Source: Phaseolus vulgaris
Taxonomy: Eukaryota > Streptophyta > Magnoliopsida > Fabales > Fabaceae
Assembly: GCF_000499845.2 (NCBI RefSeq)
Contig: NC_023759.2
Location: 48,582,172 to 48,646,171 of the forward strand
Length of the DNA stretch: 64,000 nucleotides
Direction: 5' to 3'
The notes beneath the pieces were generated by a model, which saw nothing but the letters and a program-made list of their open reading frames with translations, made no database searches and was not told the DNA's origin. Shown in pieces: positions 24,101-36,326 of this stretch (its first letter is position 1; each line of letters begins with the position of its first letter). A program made the position numbers and the translations under genes.

Positions 24101-24968
24101 AAAATTTATAGTTTATATTAATGTATATTATATACTTATACACTTTCAAGAATGATAAAAATTATTCTAAATTAATAACATTCATAATTAACAATAAAAA
24201 GACAGGTGTTTTTAAAGATGACTAAACACCAGCAAAAGTCAAATGCAAGCTTTTCAAGATTGGAATTATCAATCCTCATGTTCCAAATTAAAGTCTTTTA
24301 TATCGTTTTGAAAATTAAAATCCCCCAAGTAACCCTGAAGAAAAGCTCTGATGTATCTGTTCTAAGGTATTTTTTGGAATTAAGCAGTTATAGCACCTGC
24401 TATTTGGTCCGCAACAACCCTGTAGTGGGCAGGAGCCGCTACACGCTGCTGCACCGCCATAGAGTGCTATTTACGACCCTGTGTCGTCTTACTGGTAATT
24501 TCATATAAGATATTTGTCTTTATTTATTTCAGAAATACAGAGACAACCTTGAGATTGCTGCAGAACTTGCAGTGTCAAGCTTGCAGGTATTTATTTTCTT
24601 GATGTCTGTCATTAATCTTATTGTTTATCCTCTTCTGATATTGTGCTACTAGTACTTTTGAGTTAATAAAGTCCTTCTATATTCAAAATAGTTTGACTGA
24701 TTATATTACTTCTTACTAGCAACATGAGAACATAAAGTTAGATTTTAAATTAGAGCATTCATGTTGCCGAGTGAGCCCATAATTTTTAATAGATAATTAA
24801 CAGTTCAAGCATCTCCAATATGTGCAGGCAGTCTTACACAGGACGCTCAGTGACTACAAAAGCGCTGGACATGATTCCCAGTCAACCAGTTTAGAGATCA
24901 GATTAATTCAAAGTCAGGATGATATTCGCAACCCACAAGTCAAATTTAAAGCAGAAATATACAGCTAA
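18158..24968 (+). CDS. SOS4: pyridoxal kinase
   Basis: Coding exons: 18366-18443, 18788-18881, 19042-19146, 19649-19732, 20203-20276, 20548-20612, 21328-21391, 22483-22548, 23257-23313, 23933-23977, 24533-24586 and 24828-24968. They give 308 aa with every phase matching. Landmarks are [65 protein letters not shown] and the GTGD catalytic/anion-hole motif (Asp is the base). This is the PfkB/ribokinase-fold enzyme that phosphorylates pyridoxal, pyridoxine and pyridoxamine in B6 salvage; loss in Arabidopsis causes salt sensitivity. An extra 5' exon (18158-18228), joined over a 112-bp intron to 18341, keeps frame and adds 32 aa rich in Ser/Arg, resembling a plastid transit peptide (about 340 aa, near the long Arabidopsis form). 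Intron 2 has a GC donor (ACAG|GCAAGC). Confidence 0.95.
20788..21102. mobile_element. MITE with about 55-bp TIRs inside SOS4 intron
   Basis: The left end GGCTTAATTACTTTTTTGG...CAATTTGATCCC is closely complementary to the right end GGGACCAGATTGAAG...CTAATTTGCC. Total 315 bp, no coding capacity, wholly within the intron between exons 6 and 7. Elements with GGCTTAATTA ends are, to my knowledge, abundant in legumes. The target duplication is not clear. Confidence 0.65.
24019..24483. mobile_element. probable hAT-like MITE in SOS4 intron 10
   Basis: The left terminus CAATGTTTTAAATCCCGG resembles the complement of the right terminus (CAGGGTCGTAAATAGC). The sub-terminal right part is GC-rich with GCCGCTACACGCTGCTGC, as in many plant hAT MITEs. 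Flanks GGTCTTTC and CGTCTTAC match at 6 of 8 positions, a possible decayed 8-bp duplication. The 100-codon frame inside is chance. Confidence 0.4.
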
Positions 24969-25190
24969 AGTGGTGATTTAATTTGAACATGTATGTATTA
25001 TGTGTATTATTATTAAAGAATGAAGACAATTATTAGAAATTGAGAAGGAAAGTTTATTTATTTGTTTTTTATTGATCAAATATAGAAATGGAAAGTTATT
25101 AAAATCTAATGATTTCTAATATGGTGAGAATGTAGAAGAAATAGAGTCTAACTATTAAAAATTCTTATACATATCTTTAGGACATGAAGG

Positions 25191-25222
<32 letters not shown>

Positions 25223-25739
25223 TAGAATCCATATTCACCATGTGTCTGATCATTCCATCACATATCTAGATGTTGATTGTTCAAAGTATGGTAGACTATA
25301 TTTATGTATATAGAAGATGATTGATGACTATATATGATTTTCATGATGGTGAAATTTTGTGTTCTATTATTGGCGTTATCCAAAATTAATGGTGCTTCAA
25401 AATGATTTAATCTTGCTTTCTACATCCTGATTAAAAATCCATTTGCTTCTCCAGTGGTTTTCGCCAATAAAGGCATTGAAATAATTTATATGCAGAGACA
25501 TTGAAATTACGTATTAATTGAGTTTGGTTACTGTAATGACCACCGTTGAATCGTGCATTCCATATCTCTGCATGTTTTCCAAATTTGGCTAACTTCTGGA
25601 CCAAAGTGGAAGAATTGACAATGCCTGTGACAATTGCTTTCTGCTCTTATGCATTAGTATCTGCTTTGCACACACCTGGAGATAAACAATGGAAAGTGAC
25701 TCACAAACATCTTGAACCTTAAACAGGGAAATATAATTT

Positions 25740-25744
<5 letters not shown>

Positions 25745-25799
<55 letters not shown>
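25745..25799. repeat. (TA)n(TG)n compound microsatellite
   Basis: About 41 bp of TA followed directly by 14 bp of GT/TG dinucleotides. Likely length-polymorphic. Confidence 0.95.
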
Positions 25800-28727
25800 T
25801 GTTTTGTGTTAACTGACACTATTCCTACTGCCTAAAAATTCATTCTAGCATCATTAGTATTTGAAAAAAAAAAATTACACACTGGATTTGTATAGAGAAA
25901 TCTCTCTAAATATTTTTAGAAGAACAAAATAAAATTGATTTTTACATAGTAATTATATATATATAATTAGTTTTATAATAAACTTATCTATAAATTAATT
26001 TAATTCATGAAAAAAATGATTTAGAGAAAAAGCAAACAAATATATATTCTTATAACTTATAGCACTAATGGCTCATTAAATATCAATTGTAGAATGTATT
26101 GTCGGGATTATATCTTGTTGCAACTTTTATTTTTCTTCCTATTTTCAGCTCCTAGTTACAACATATGTGCAGTATGAGAAGAAGTTTATAAAAAAATAAA
26201 TTGTTCTTACCAATGAATGTAGAATTTGGGAGAAGAGATGGAAAATATTGACTTTACCTTCAATTTTTTTGAAGTACTTTTTACTTTGTTCATGCATCCT
26301 TGACAGTTCATAACACACATAATATATATATATATAATATTAGATTAAATGTAAATAAATTTAGTAAGAAATTAAATAAGAGTTTACAAGAAGGAAACAT
26401 GTGGAACCTCAGTCTTTAATAACTAGATATTAGAAAATAATATTTCTTTTATTGTCTGGGCTTAAGACGATTGTGCACATTACACACTGATATTTTGACA
26501 GTCACACGCTGGATGTGTAAACAGCATGTTGGATTATTTTTTTTACAAGTATTTTTACAAAGAAAATTGTAAACTAAATTTTTTAGGAACTTATTTGAAA
26601 TTTTTAATATTAATTTCCTCGGACTCTTATTTTTATTTTATACATTACTAATTCTAATTCGTATATATTTTTTCTTAAAGTATTTAAGAAAAAGTTTATT
26701 AACTATAACTTACCACTTTTGACCCTTAGTAAAAGAATTGTATAAAAAGCATCTTTGAAAAATAATTATATACAAAGCCAAAAACATAATGAAGGCTGTA
26801 AGCCATAAATTAATTAAAATTGATATAGATTACTAAAATCTAGTTAAATAAATTAAACATAGTTAACGTAAAAAAAATATATTTAATTTTAAAATAGTAT
26901 AATTAAATTCAAGCTGAACTTATATATGTTTATTTATTTTTTATTTGTGAAGTTATTATACGACTCATACTTTATTATGTCCGTGAAAATGTACAAAAGC
27001 ATTTTATTCATCAAAAGTTCATTATCTCAATTATTTCATCATTGGAGTGTATATGAGTTTATTTTTGTATATTTTTTAAAAATTTAATTATTTTTTCCAA
27101 TATTTATAATTTAGATGTGATAATTGATACTTAAAATATGTTAAAGCAAACCAAAGTTTACAAATTATAGAACAGAGAAAGAGAATCCTTCAATGCCTCA
27201 TTTCAGCAATATTTTTCTCATTCCTTATCTTCAACTAGTTGTTCAGGTCACGAGAAGCCAACTTTGAGTAAGTATACATATCAACAAATAGACTCATTCA
27301 TAAATATAAAAATAAGGAGAAAATTGTCATCCTATAATATTATGGGTTTGACCCAGTTGATCTCTGATAAGCAAAGTGTTTTTTTTTTATAAATATTTTC
27401 TTTCTTTCTTTCTTTTCCTAATCTTCATCTCATGCTCTAAATCATGATAACTTGATAAGTCCCATCACCAACCAATACCAATATAATGCAAAGAAGAGTA
27501 ATTTTCTCATATTTTTTTTTATCTTTTGTCACATCATTTGTTTTATTTTCATCTATTTATCTTACTCTTTATTAAAAAACAATTTAAATTCCCTTGTAAT
27601 ATCCTTTTATATTATAAATGTTGAAATATTTTATATGTTTAATTATTAAATGTAAAATCCTGCTAAATTTATTCTTTATAAGTATTTACAAGATAAAAAA
27701 TTAAGTAAACTTTTTTATAAACTCAGATGTGCATGAAATTAGTTTTTGATAGAAAGTTACTATCATAAAAGACATTAGAAAGTATGTTGACCCACTGTAG
27801 TTTTTGGATGGAAGTTGCAAGACACAGGTTCATGATATGTTGTTTCATTGTATTAAGATTTTAAAAAAAAAAACTATTTTAGGTTGTCAAAGTATAGATT
27901 TGTTTGATTGATGAAGTTTTGAGATGTTCATGTAGTTGAGATATTTCTTCACTATTAATATATAAGGGAAACAATGTTTTCGTTTGACTTCAAATCTTTT
28001 AAAAATAATGGAAAAGATAAGCTTGGCTACGTGCATTCATTTAATTATTTTAATTAAAAACACAATGTCTTAAACAAAACAAAAACTCTTTCTGTCCTCT
28101 CACATTTTAGTTGAAATTAAAAGGCTAGTCAAGGTATTTTTAGCGTACTTTTATGTAATGATAATAAATAAAAATAAAGCAAAACGTGTCTTAGTGTTTA
28201 TTGAATTGAAATTTGACAAGTAATACCGAATCAAATGGTCTAAACGTGTATTTATTTAAATTAATCCGCATGTTCCGAAACTGGTTAACTTTTTTAATTA
28301 GTCCTGAATTATTTTTAACTATTAAGTCTTTAAATTTATACTTATTTTCTAATTAATTTCCTTCCTTCATTTTCTCTAATTATAAAGGAAAAGTGTTATC
28401 GGGATTAGAACTATTGAACTCTCTATCGGTCGGTCGTTTGGTCAGCTCTTCCTTCTTTCTCTCGAGTAAACTCTTTTTGCACCTCTTGTTCTTTTACTTT
28501 TATGTAAAATTCAGATTCGGATGATACCTGCTAAATATACTATGATATGACATTTAAGACTTTGACTTGTGACACTCAGTGTATTTAGTACTGGATGATC
28601 ATGTGCTTATTTACATGATTATTATGAACTCTTATTATTAAACTTTATTAAAAATTTAATCTATAATTAATAATATACTGTTTAATATTTAATTTTTGAT
28701 TAATCGTTATGCTTAAATGTAATGGTC

Positions 28728-28783
28728 ACGATCTGAATTTTGGTTCGATCAGAGAACGATCTGAATTTTGGTTCGATCAGAGA
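28728..28783. repeat. 28-bp perfect tandem repeat, two copies
   Basis: Two identical adjacent copies beginning ACGATCTGAATTTTGG. It lies close to a GTCGGTCG-containing segment (28425-28440) that might belong to an LTR remnant; the family is not identified. Confidence 0.9.
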
Positions 28784-29509
28784 AACCGACCGGTACAAAA
28801 AGAAAAACGAGAAAAATTTATGCGGGTCTTGCACAAAATTATTTCCTACTAAAATTTAGATATAAACACAGTAGAACCACAGCTTTTCTAGAAACAAAAG
28901 ACAAAAGCACTTTTAGTTTCATTTTTATTTTTAATATTCCATTTATTCAGAAATGAGTGGTTCGATTTTGTTCTGGTTAAGATAACATAAAGCAATTACA
29001 TTTATGTTGTTTTATATGCTATTTATTTTTTTTGTTCATTTCCTGTTATGTTATGAAGTTTTCTAAATAAAAGAAGAGATCTTAATAGCAGTGAGAGGAA
29101 GTCAAAGCAGAGGAATAATGAAGCATCTGGGTCTTCCCTTTTTTCCTGCAACTTGCTCCCAACTATAGCCTATGGTGGCGGCCCCGACAACCCTGTTCTG
29201 ATTAATCCTTCTCGATGGTCCAATAAAGTACAATGAAATTTCCAAGAAAAACAGCCACATCACATACCATAACATAACTTTATTCACACCACAAACTTTC
29301 TACATTGCCTTATCAAATTCGTACAAGCTATATCTTTCACGTCCAAACTTTCTTCCTTTCACACGTGCACTTCCTTTTCTTCTCTTCCAACCCTTTCTTT
29401 CTCTCTTCCAAATACAAAACTTCAACTTGTAGCAGCTGCTGGTTACACCCAAGAAAAAGATACAAGAGGGTTTCTTTTTCTTTAGTTCTCTCTCTTTCTC
29501 TCTCTGTTC

Positions 29510-32500
29510 ATGGGTTGCTGCTTTAGTGCTCCTCTAAAGATCAAAGCCGAGAGTCCTCCACGTAATGGTATCATTCTTTTTCTAGTTTTCCCTCCTTCTT
29601 TTTTTACTTTAACATCTTCATTCTGAACTGTGTTGGCTTATGCTGGAGACCATTTGGATTGGAGTCTTCAAAGTTCCAACTTTATGTGGTTTTGTGAATA
29701 AAATTTTGCTGCTTGTTTGTGTTCAATGTTTGACTCGTAAAAACCAGAGAAGACTTGCTACAGATGAATAATACGTGATCAGTTTGTGTGCATCCATAGC
29801 AAAATTTAAAGACTTTGAATCAATTGGCACAGATTGATCTACCTTAAATAGTAGTCTTAAATTTGAGTTTTTGATGGTCCTACCTGACTCAAATAGAATT
29901 GCTTTCTCTAAAAGATACCTGATTTTTAACGAAATTAAATAAAAATCGAAACCATCTGATATCAAATGCAAAAGTTTATTGGTTTGAATGAGGAAATTGG
30001 TCTAAACTGTCATTAAACTGGTGTCTCCCATTACCCATAAAAAATACTTAGTTGAGACTTTCTTTTATTTGCAGTGAACTTGGATCCTCTGCACATTTAA
30101 AGGAACTAAAGATCCGAAAATTTAATTGTTAAATTCAGTTCAAAATTACAAGTTTGGCATGCAATAAAATAAAGTTAACGGATTTGATTTATGCAGTTCA
30201 CGATAGAACTCAGCGATCGTGATCTCTCCAACCATTAGAAGTTTAAAGTATAGAAGAAAAACAGACAGAGAATTTGATAATAGAGATTATTCCATTTTTA
30301 TTTTCTTAAGATGTTCTTGGTATGTAAGATTTTTAGTGCAGTATTACATAAGCTTATTATAATGTCACTCAACTTCTTTTCTTATTCTTAAAAAGTGAAG
30401 ATTGTGTGCATTAGAGAAGATGAATGTGTCTTTTGAATGAAGCAGAAAATAGATGTTAGTAAAGTGGCTGAAGTGAATCGATGTTCTGTTTTGACATGGA
30501 CAGGTTTGAAAATAGATGGTAGTAAAGAAGAGAATGATCCGAGTGGTTTAAGCGGCAAGGTGTCCTCTTCATCTATGCTTCTAACTCCTCAGAGTGAGGA
30601 TGAGATATTAGAGGCCACCAATTTGAAGAATTTTACATTCAATGAACTAAGAACTGCTACAAGGAACTTTCGTCCAGATAGTAGGGTAGGTGAAGGGGGG
30701 TTTGGTAGTGTGTTTAAAGGGTGGATTGATGAGCACACGCTTGCCCCTACTAAAGCAGGGACAGGAATGGTCATTGCTGTGAAGAGGCTTAACCAAGAAA
30801 GCAACCAGGGACACACTGAATGGTTGGTGAGTGTCACTTTCACTTGCCATGGCCTTTTACAATTTAGAACATTGAACAATTGGATGTTTTTAGTGGCATA
30901 ATTGTCAAGTTTGTTTCAAGACATGTTTATTGTGACCCTTGTTTTTTGTAATGTATGTAGCAAATAATAGTAACATATTCCTTCTAAACATTCTAGGTAA
31001 AAAGTTATTAGAAACTATAAAGTTTTTAGTGGAGCTCAATACATCAGAAGTAAGAACAACAATTCGTAATTTTTAATAAATTTCAATCAAGAGTAAAAAG
31101 TGTGTCCAGAAAGAGTGTTAGAGATGTGTTCTTAACATTTGTGATAGGATAATAGATGCTTGCTTGTAGTTTAGATATTCATTGTGAATACTGTAACTGA
31201 TTAGCCTGTATATGTAGACAGAAATCAACTACCTGGGGCAGCTGAGTCATCCTAATCTTGTGAAGCTAATTGGTTACTCCTTGGAGGATGATCACCGGAT
31301 TTTGGTGTATGAGTTTGTGGCCAAGGGTAGCTTGGATAATCACTTGTTTAGGAGTAAGTTTGTTTGTGAGTTGCTTTGTTTATACGTTAGCACCTTAAGC
31401 TCCTCAAAATCTCATATCTACCAATGTTTCTGGATCAGGGGCTTCTTACATTGAACCACTCTCTTGGAACATCCGTATGAAGATTGCTCTTGATGCTGCT
31501 AAGGGCCTTGCATTTCTTCACAGTGATGAAGTGGATGTAATATTTAGGGACTTCAAAACTTCTAATATCTTACTTGATTCTGTAAGTGAAATCACATTGA
31601 TCATACAAGCTTAAGAGATAGGTATTATTAGTTAGCCCTGGCTTTCTAAAATTCCTTTTTGTCAATGACAGAACTATAATGCAAAACTCTCTGATTTTGG
31701 GTTGGCAAAAAATGGACCACAAGGTGACAAGAGTCATGTTTCTACAAGGGTGATGGGCACCTTTGGCTACGCTGCTCCTGAGTATATTGCCACAGGTATC
31801 TCAAATAATATCACATTTCATTCTTTAATCACACCTTGCATTTAGTGGTTAACATCTAAACCTGAGGATTTTATTCATAAACCTGAAGATTTTAGAAGCT
31901 GTTTTTCTTCTCTCCTTGAAATGTTTGTGGAAAATTTGTCCAAACAAACTCATAATAACATAGCATATCTGACCAGTCTCTAACAATATACTAAAATATC
32001 AACAGAAGTTCTAAAGTTTAAACCTAAAGGGAACTTGCATGTAGGGATATTATATATTAAGATAAAATTTTAGTCATTTACATGTCTCCTCTTAGCAACC
32101 AAAGATTTTAGTGGTTTATGACAAGAACCTTCCATGTGGGTTGAATTTGTTACTGATTTCTAAAGTAAGGTCTCCAACACAGCAATCACTGCATACACAG
32201 TCTCACAACAAAGAACCAAAAGATGATCCATAATATGAACCTGACCTTTTTCCAATTGTGTATCTTGTGCAGGGCACCTAACCAAAAGGAGTGACATATA
32301 CAGTTTTGGAGTTGTTCTTCTCGAACTTATGTCAGGAAAACGTGCACTGGACGACAACAGGCCAAGTGGGGAGCATAATTTAGTTGAATGGGCCAAACCA
32401 CTTCTGATAAACAAACACAAGATTTCTCAAGTCATGGATGCACGTATAGAAGGCCAATACTCTAAGCGAGAAGCCAAGAGAATAGCTCACCTTGCAATTC

Positions 32501-32661
32501 AATGCCTATCTACAGAACAAAAAGTTAGACCAAACATAGAAGATGTGGTGAGATCATTGGAACATCTTCAGGATTCCAATCACACACAAATAAATGGTCA
32601 TAGCTCTACCACCAATTCTACTCCTATTTCTAGTTTGTCTCCTTCTCCTCTTCGTACATAG
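29510..32661 (+). CDS. receptor-like cytoplasmic kinase VII (PBL/APK1-like)
   Basis: Six exons: 29510-29567, 30504-30826, 31218-31353, 31439-31581, 31672-31795 and 32273-32661. All phases agree; 390 aa. MGCCFS at the start fits N-myristoylation at G2 with palmitoylation at C3/C4, so plasma-membrane attachment is expected. Kinase landmarks are [11 protein letters not shown] (near 82-92), [10 protein letters not shown] (Lys near 113), [14 protein letters not shown] (RD catalytic loop), [23 protein letters not shown] and [19 protein letters not shown]. The insertion [10 protein letters not shown]...GMVIAVK and [20 protein letters not shown] are typical of RLCK subfamily VII (PBL9/10/11, APK1). 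Members relay signals from pattern-recognition receptor complexes; the partner receptor cannot be deduced. The Ser/Thr/Asn-rich tail after the kinase domain is variable in the family. Confidence 0.95.
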
Positions 32662-34529
32662 GAGACCAACTTCATCATTACACATATTTTGCATTGTTTT
32701 TAAGTAACATGGAGATGCCACTTTGTGTAGCATGCATGGTTCTTAGTTGTGCAGATTTTGATTCCTTTATCTACCAAAAATGCTATATAACTAGTAGCTT
32801 TTGAAAATCATGTCAAAACTTAAAAATGTTACCTCCGAAACATAAACAAAATACGCTATAACACGTTACTAATGATGCATATTTTGACATCCTATTCTAC
32901 AATTATGCTAGAGCACACACTCTTCTTTTTCTTTTCTATTTTTCTGAGTCTCTTTTTGTCTTCCATTTTCCTTATCAAACACTCTGTAAAAAATTTCCAT
33001 TTTCCTTGTCTCATCAATTATTGTACTAATGGTGATAACAATCCCTAGACCTATTAATATCATCATAGCAAAAAAATCCCTATAACTATTTTATTTATTT
33101 GAAGTGTACACAACTATGCCATATAAGTGTTAATCTTAAAATCTGGCATAACTCTCGTACCCTTTTTTCCCCTTTGTTCATATTATTATACTGATTTATT
33201 TTTTGCAATTTAAAATGTTAAGAGTTAATATAATTATGTGTAAAGTGTGATTGTGATGTGTTTGATAAAAGTAGACAAAACCTAGCTCAAAGTTGAAAAG
33301 TTAAGTGATAGGTGAAAGTTAAGAATTTTTTTTTCTTCAATTTATTATATCATATCAAAATTATAAATAAAAATAAAGTAAAAATAAAGTGATATTTTTC
33401 ATTATTTATAAAAGTGGAAAATATTTTAGTGTGCCTAATACCCTAAGTTTTACTTCCCATGGACGTGATTGAATGGTTTCATTTTCAACCAAAGTCTTGA
33501 ATGATCCACGAGCATCATGATGAGTGCCAATGCCTTCACATTTGGCTCTGGGATCTCAAATTTCTAAATTCAGTCTAGAATGGAACAACCTTGGTGAGGC
33601 AAAATGAGAAACAGCATTAAAATAACATCACCTTAATTCATGTTGCAACTTGAAGTAAATAATAGCCAATCCTATTTTAGAACCATTTAAATTAAATTCC
33701 ACATGAATTCGACCAAACTGGGTCAGAACGTATCTCCTCTACTGACATGGACATGGATGCCCCTTTTGAATGACCTTTGTTGAATTCTTTTGAGACATCA
33801 AGCTTCGACATTATTACATGTTGAAGAAGAAAAATCTGCATATGCTTAAAGTTGAACCGCTATGATATAAACAATGTTCTTAAAATGTTCTTTTTAAGTC
33901 CTAACAACAACTTAACTTTATGTAATTAATTTAAATACCTACCACGTGACGTGAGACTAGGGCCAATTATCTATGATTGTTTATCTTGATTGTCTGACTT
34001 ATAATCTGAGTGGGAAAGACATGGCAATTGGGTTCATGGATTCTGAAACCAAAGGAGTTGTTGTTTTCAAATGGCTTTTTAATTTTTTTATGGCATGCCA
34101 TCAATGCTCTTCAACTTTAATCAAATGTATCTTACGTTGGTTCAGTACTAAAGCGTGGTTGGTATGTTTGGATTTTGGGAATACTAAAGTCACGGTCTCA
34201 AAAAATGAGGTGAAAGTGAGATGCAAAAAAAAGTAATCATAACTGATGAATACTTTTTTCTGACACGTAGGTAGGAGGAATATTCCTTAAACTTCACTTT
34301 TAACTGTGTTACAAAGCTTGACATGTGAACTACACTTCATTCATACATAGCTATTCACAAACAACACTTATAATGGACACTATTACAATTTTGCCTTTAG
34401 ATGTTGAGATTGCGTTCGTTTTTAAATCGGAGACTATAAATTACAATAACATGTCTTTCTTCGCCATATCGATTATCAAAAACATATTCACCATATTAAT
34501 AATTTACAATTTCGTCACTTAACAAACAT
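32662..34529. other. intergenic spacer after the RLCK gene
   Basis: 3' flank of the kinase and AT-rich DNA. An 87-codon frame at 33973-34236 is unrecognised and not supported. No repeat family identified. Confidence 0.5.
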
Positions 34530-34601
34530 GCCGTCTTAGCTCAGTGGTAGAGCGCGTGGCTTTTAACCACGTGGTCGTGGGTTCGATCCCCACAGACGGC
34601 G
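34530..34601 (+). tRNA. tRNA-Lys(UUU)
   Basis: Cloverleaf: acceptor GCCGTCT/AGACGGC; D-arm with AGCTCAGTGGTAGAGC; anticodon stem CGTGG/CCACG with loop CTTTTAA (anticodon TTT); T-arm GTGGG-TTCGATC-CCCAC; discriminator G. Boxes A and B are intact. No CCA is encoded and no intron is present, as expected of a nuclear gene. A T-run Pol III terminator follows at about 34610-34616. Confidence 0.97.
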
Positions 34602-34685
34602 AAAAGTAAATTTTTTTGTTTTAATATTTTTTAATATTTATTGAAGTAAATGATAATTTAATTAGTTTCACTAGAATTTTCAATT

Positions 34686-34690
34686 GCGGG

Positions 34691-34733
<43 letters not shown>

Positions 34734-34758
34734 ACGTGTTCGATCCACGTTCACCGCA
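34686..34758 (+). tRNA. tRNA-Phe(GAA)
   Basis: Starts GCGGGGATAGCTCAGTTGGG, the plant nuclear tRNA-Phe sequence. The anticodon loop CTGAAGA gives GAA; the T-arm is ACGTG-TTCGATC-CACGT; the discriminator is A. The T-stem has an A-T pair where I recall G-C as usual in plants, but pairing is preserved. A long T-run terminator begins near 34764. It is 84 bp downstream of tRNA-Lys, same strand; each tRNA has its own terminator. Confidence 0.97.
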
Positions 34759-35045
34759 TTGGGTTTTTTTTTTTTTTTTCAGCGCTTCTTTTATTTATTG
34801 GGGATCAAAGTATTCACTGCAAGCCTATTAAATGTTCATTACTTATAAACACACAATCCTTTCCATTAAAAACAATAACCTATATATTTATGATGATTAT
34901 TATTTTATCTTCTTTAGTACTTTATTTCTTCCAATATACTTATTGAATAATTTAATTGTTTGATAATAAAAATGAATTTATATTTTAATACAATTGATAT
35001 TTATTTTATTACTCCTTCGGGGGTAAGTTAGCAGAGAAGTATGCT

Positions 35046-35074
35046 TGTAACTCTGACAACACAACAGAGTTACA
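35046..35074. repeat. perfect 10-bp hairpin upstream of IDN2
   Basis: TGTAACTCTG and CAGAGTTACA separated by 9 bases. It lies about 1.2 kb before the IDN2 start codon, near the start of its duplicated leader; role unknown. Confidence 0.85.
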
Positions 35075-35283
35075 TAGGCACAAAGCCCTAGTCTCTGGTA
35101 GTAATAATAGTGTTGAGTTGAAGGTCAGTTACTCACTCAATGGAATGCAAAACCCCAAAATCAGAATATCCAAATTAGGATTTTTGTCGAACCATTACTT
35201 CGTCTTCCCTGTAGTGACTTAGATCGTACAGATCCATTTTCAAGGAACTTCCAATTTTTTTTCAGGTTAATCCAGTTTCCTTT

Positions 35284-35825
35284 CATGCATGTGCTCCTCG
35301 CTGTTTTTTTTTACTCCTTTCACTGTTATCCATGTTCTATGTAATGTTTTGATTTTGCTGAATTTTTTGTGGGAATTGTTTCATTTCTTTCTTCCAGAGT
35401 TCTGTGTAATGTTTGCATTTAAAGCTGCTGTCTTGAACTGCATTTTTTTTGCTCAGTGCGGGACTTCGTGGTAGAGTGAAAAGAGGGGGAAAACATGATC
35501 AGGGCTTAACGATTTTTTGTGGAGCTGAAGGCGTCGATTTTTAAAGGAGCTTCCGTTTCTGAGAGGTTAAATTCTGTCTCCATTTCTACCCAATTCGTCA
35601 AAAATTTCCTTTTGTCATGCATCTGTTCTTCAACGGTTTTTGTTTCACTGTTATCGGTGCATATTTGATTTCACTTAATTTTTAGTGGGAAATATAATTA
35701 TTTTTCTTCGGAGTTCTATGCAGTATTTTGATTAAAATCTGTTTTGAACTACCTTGGAGTTTGGTAAAATTTTGACTGGCGGGACCTCGTGTTCAGGAAG
35801 GGAAAATGGAGTCAGGGTCTTGTCA
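35284..35825. repeat. diverged tandem duplication in the IDN2 leader
   Basis: Copy A at about 35284-35510 and copy B at about 35616-35825 share an ordered series of blocks: CATGCATxTGxTCxTC; TTTCACTGTTATC; TTTTTxGTGGGAAxT; GGAGTTCTxTG/AGAGTTCTGTG; CTGxxTTGAACT; and GCGGGACxTCGTG...ATCAGGGCTT-like endings. The offset is about 320-330 bp. It probably duplicates a non-coding exon with its intron flanks. Confidence 0.65.
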
Positions 35826-36326
35826 ATAAAGGAGTAGTGGAGTTTTTGATTTATCGGCTGTTTTTAATTTTTCAGTGAATAGTGTGTGGTTTGCTGATTG
35901 CTTCATGCATGGCTAAGAAATTGGAACTATCTGTGTATACGGATGCTGCCGAGTATATTTATTGTAAGACCCTTTTTGAGTGTGAAAAAAGTTATTTCAG
36001 GTTGTTAATTTGAATGATTGTGTTTGTCACGCTTCTGCGTTTTCATTACATTGTCTGTATTTAAACTATCTGCGTCAGTGTGCAGTTCCAGTTTCACATT
36101 GAAGGAAGCTTATAGTCTCTTATTTTTCCAGTAATGAAGGATTTGTCAGATGAAGTGATTGTAGTAAAAATTCTGTTCTAGTTTAGTGTTTTTCCCCGAC
36201 ACTGAATCCGATATTTAATGGAATTTGTAGGCATTTCAATAGAACAACAGTCCGTTCTAATACTACATTTGTCTTTCAGGAGGTGGAATAATACTAATAA
36301 TAATAATACGCCTTGGAGGAACTGTA

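Larger units (their letters stand above)
24969..29509. other. gene-poor region between SOS4 and the RLCK gene
   Basis: AT-rich DNA without supported genes. It contains AT runs near 25191-25210, a compound (TA)n(TG)n microsatellite (25745-25799), and a 28-bp tandem repeat (28728-28783). A pyrimidine-rich leader before the RLCK start carries a CT-rich tract (about 29486-29505). Confidence 0.55.

Noticed and set aside
24206..24508. 100-codon frame in SOS4 intron 10
   Set aside because: It lies inside a probable MITE and spans its terminus; not a gene.
33973..34236. 87-codon frame between the RLCK and tRNA genes
   Set aside because: No motif, no splice support, unlike any family I know.
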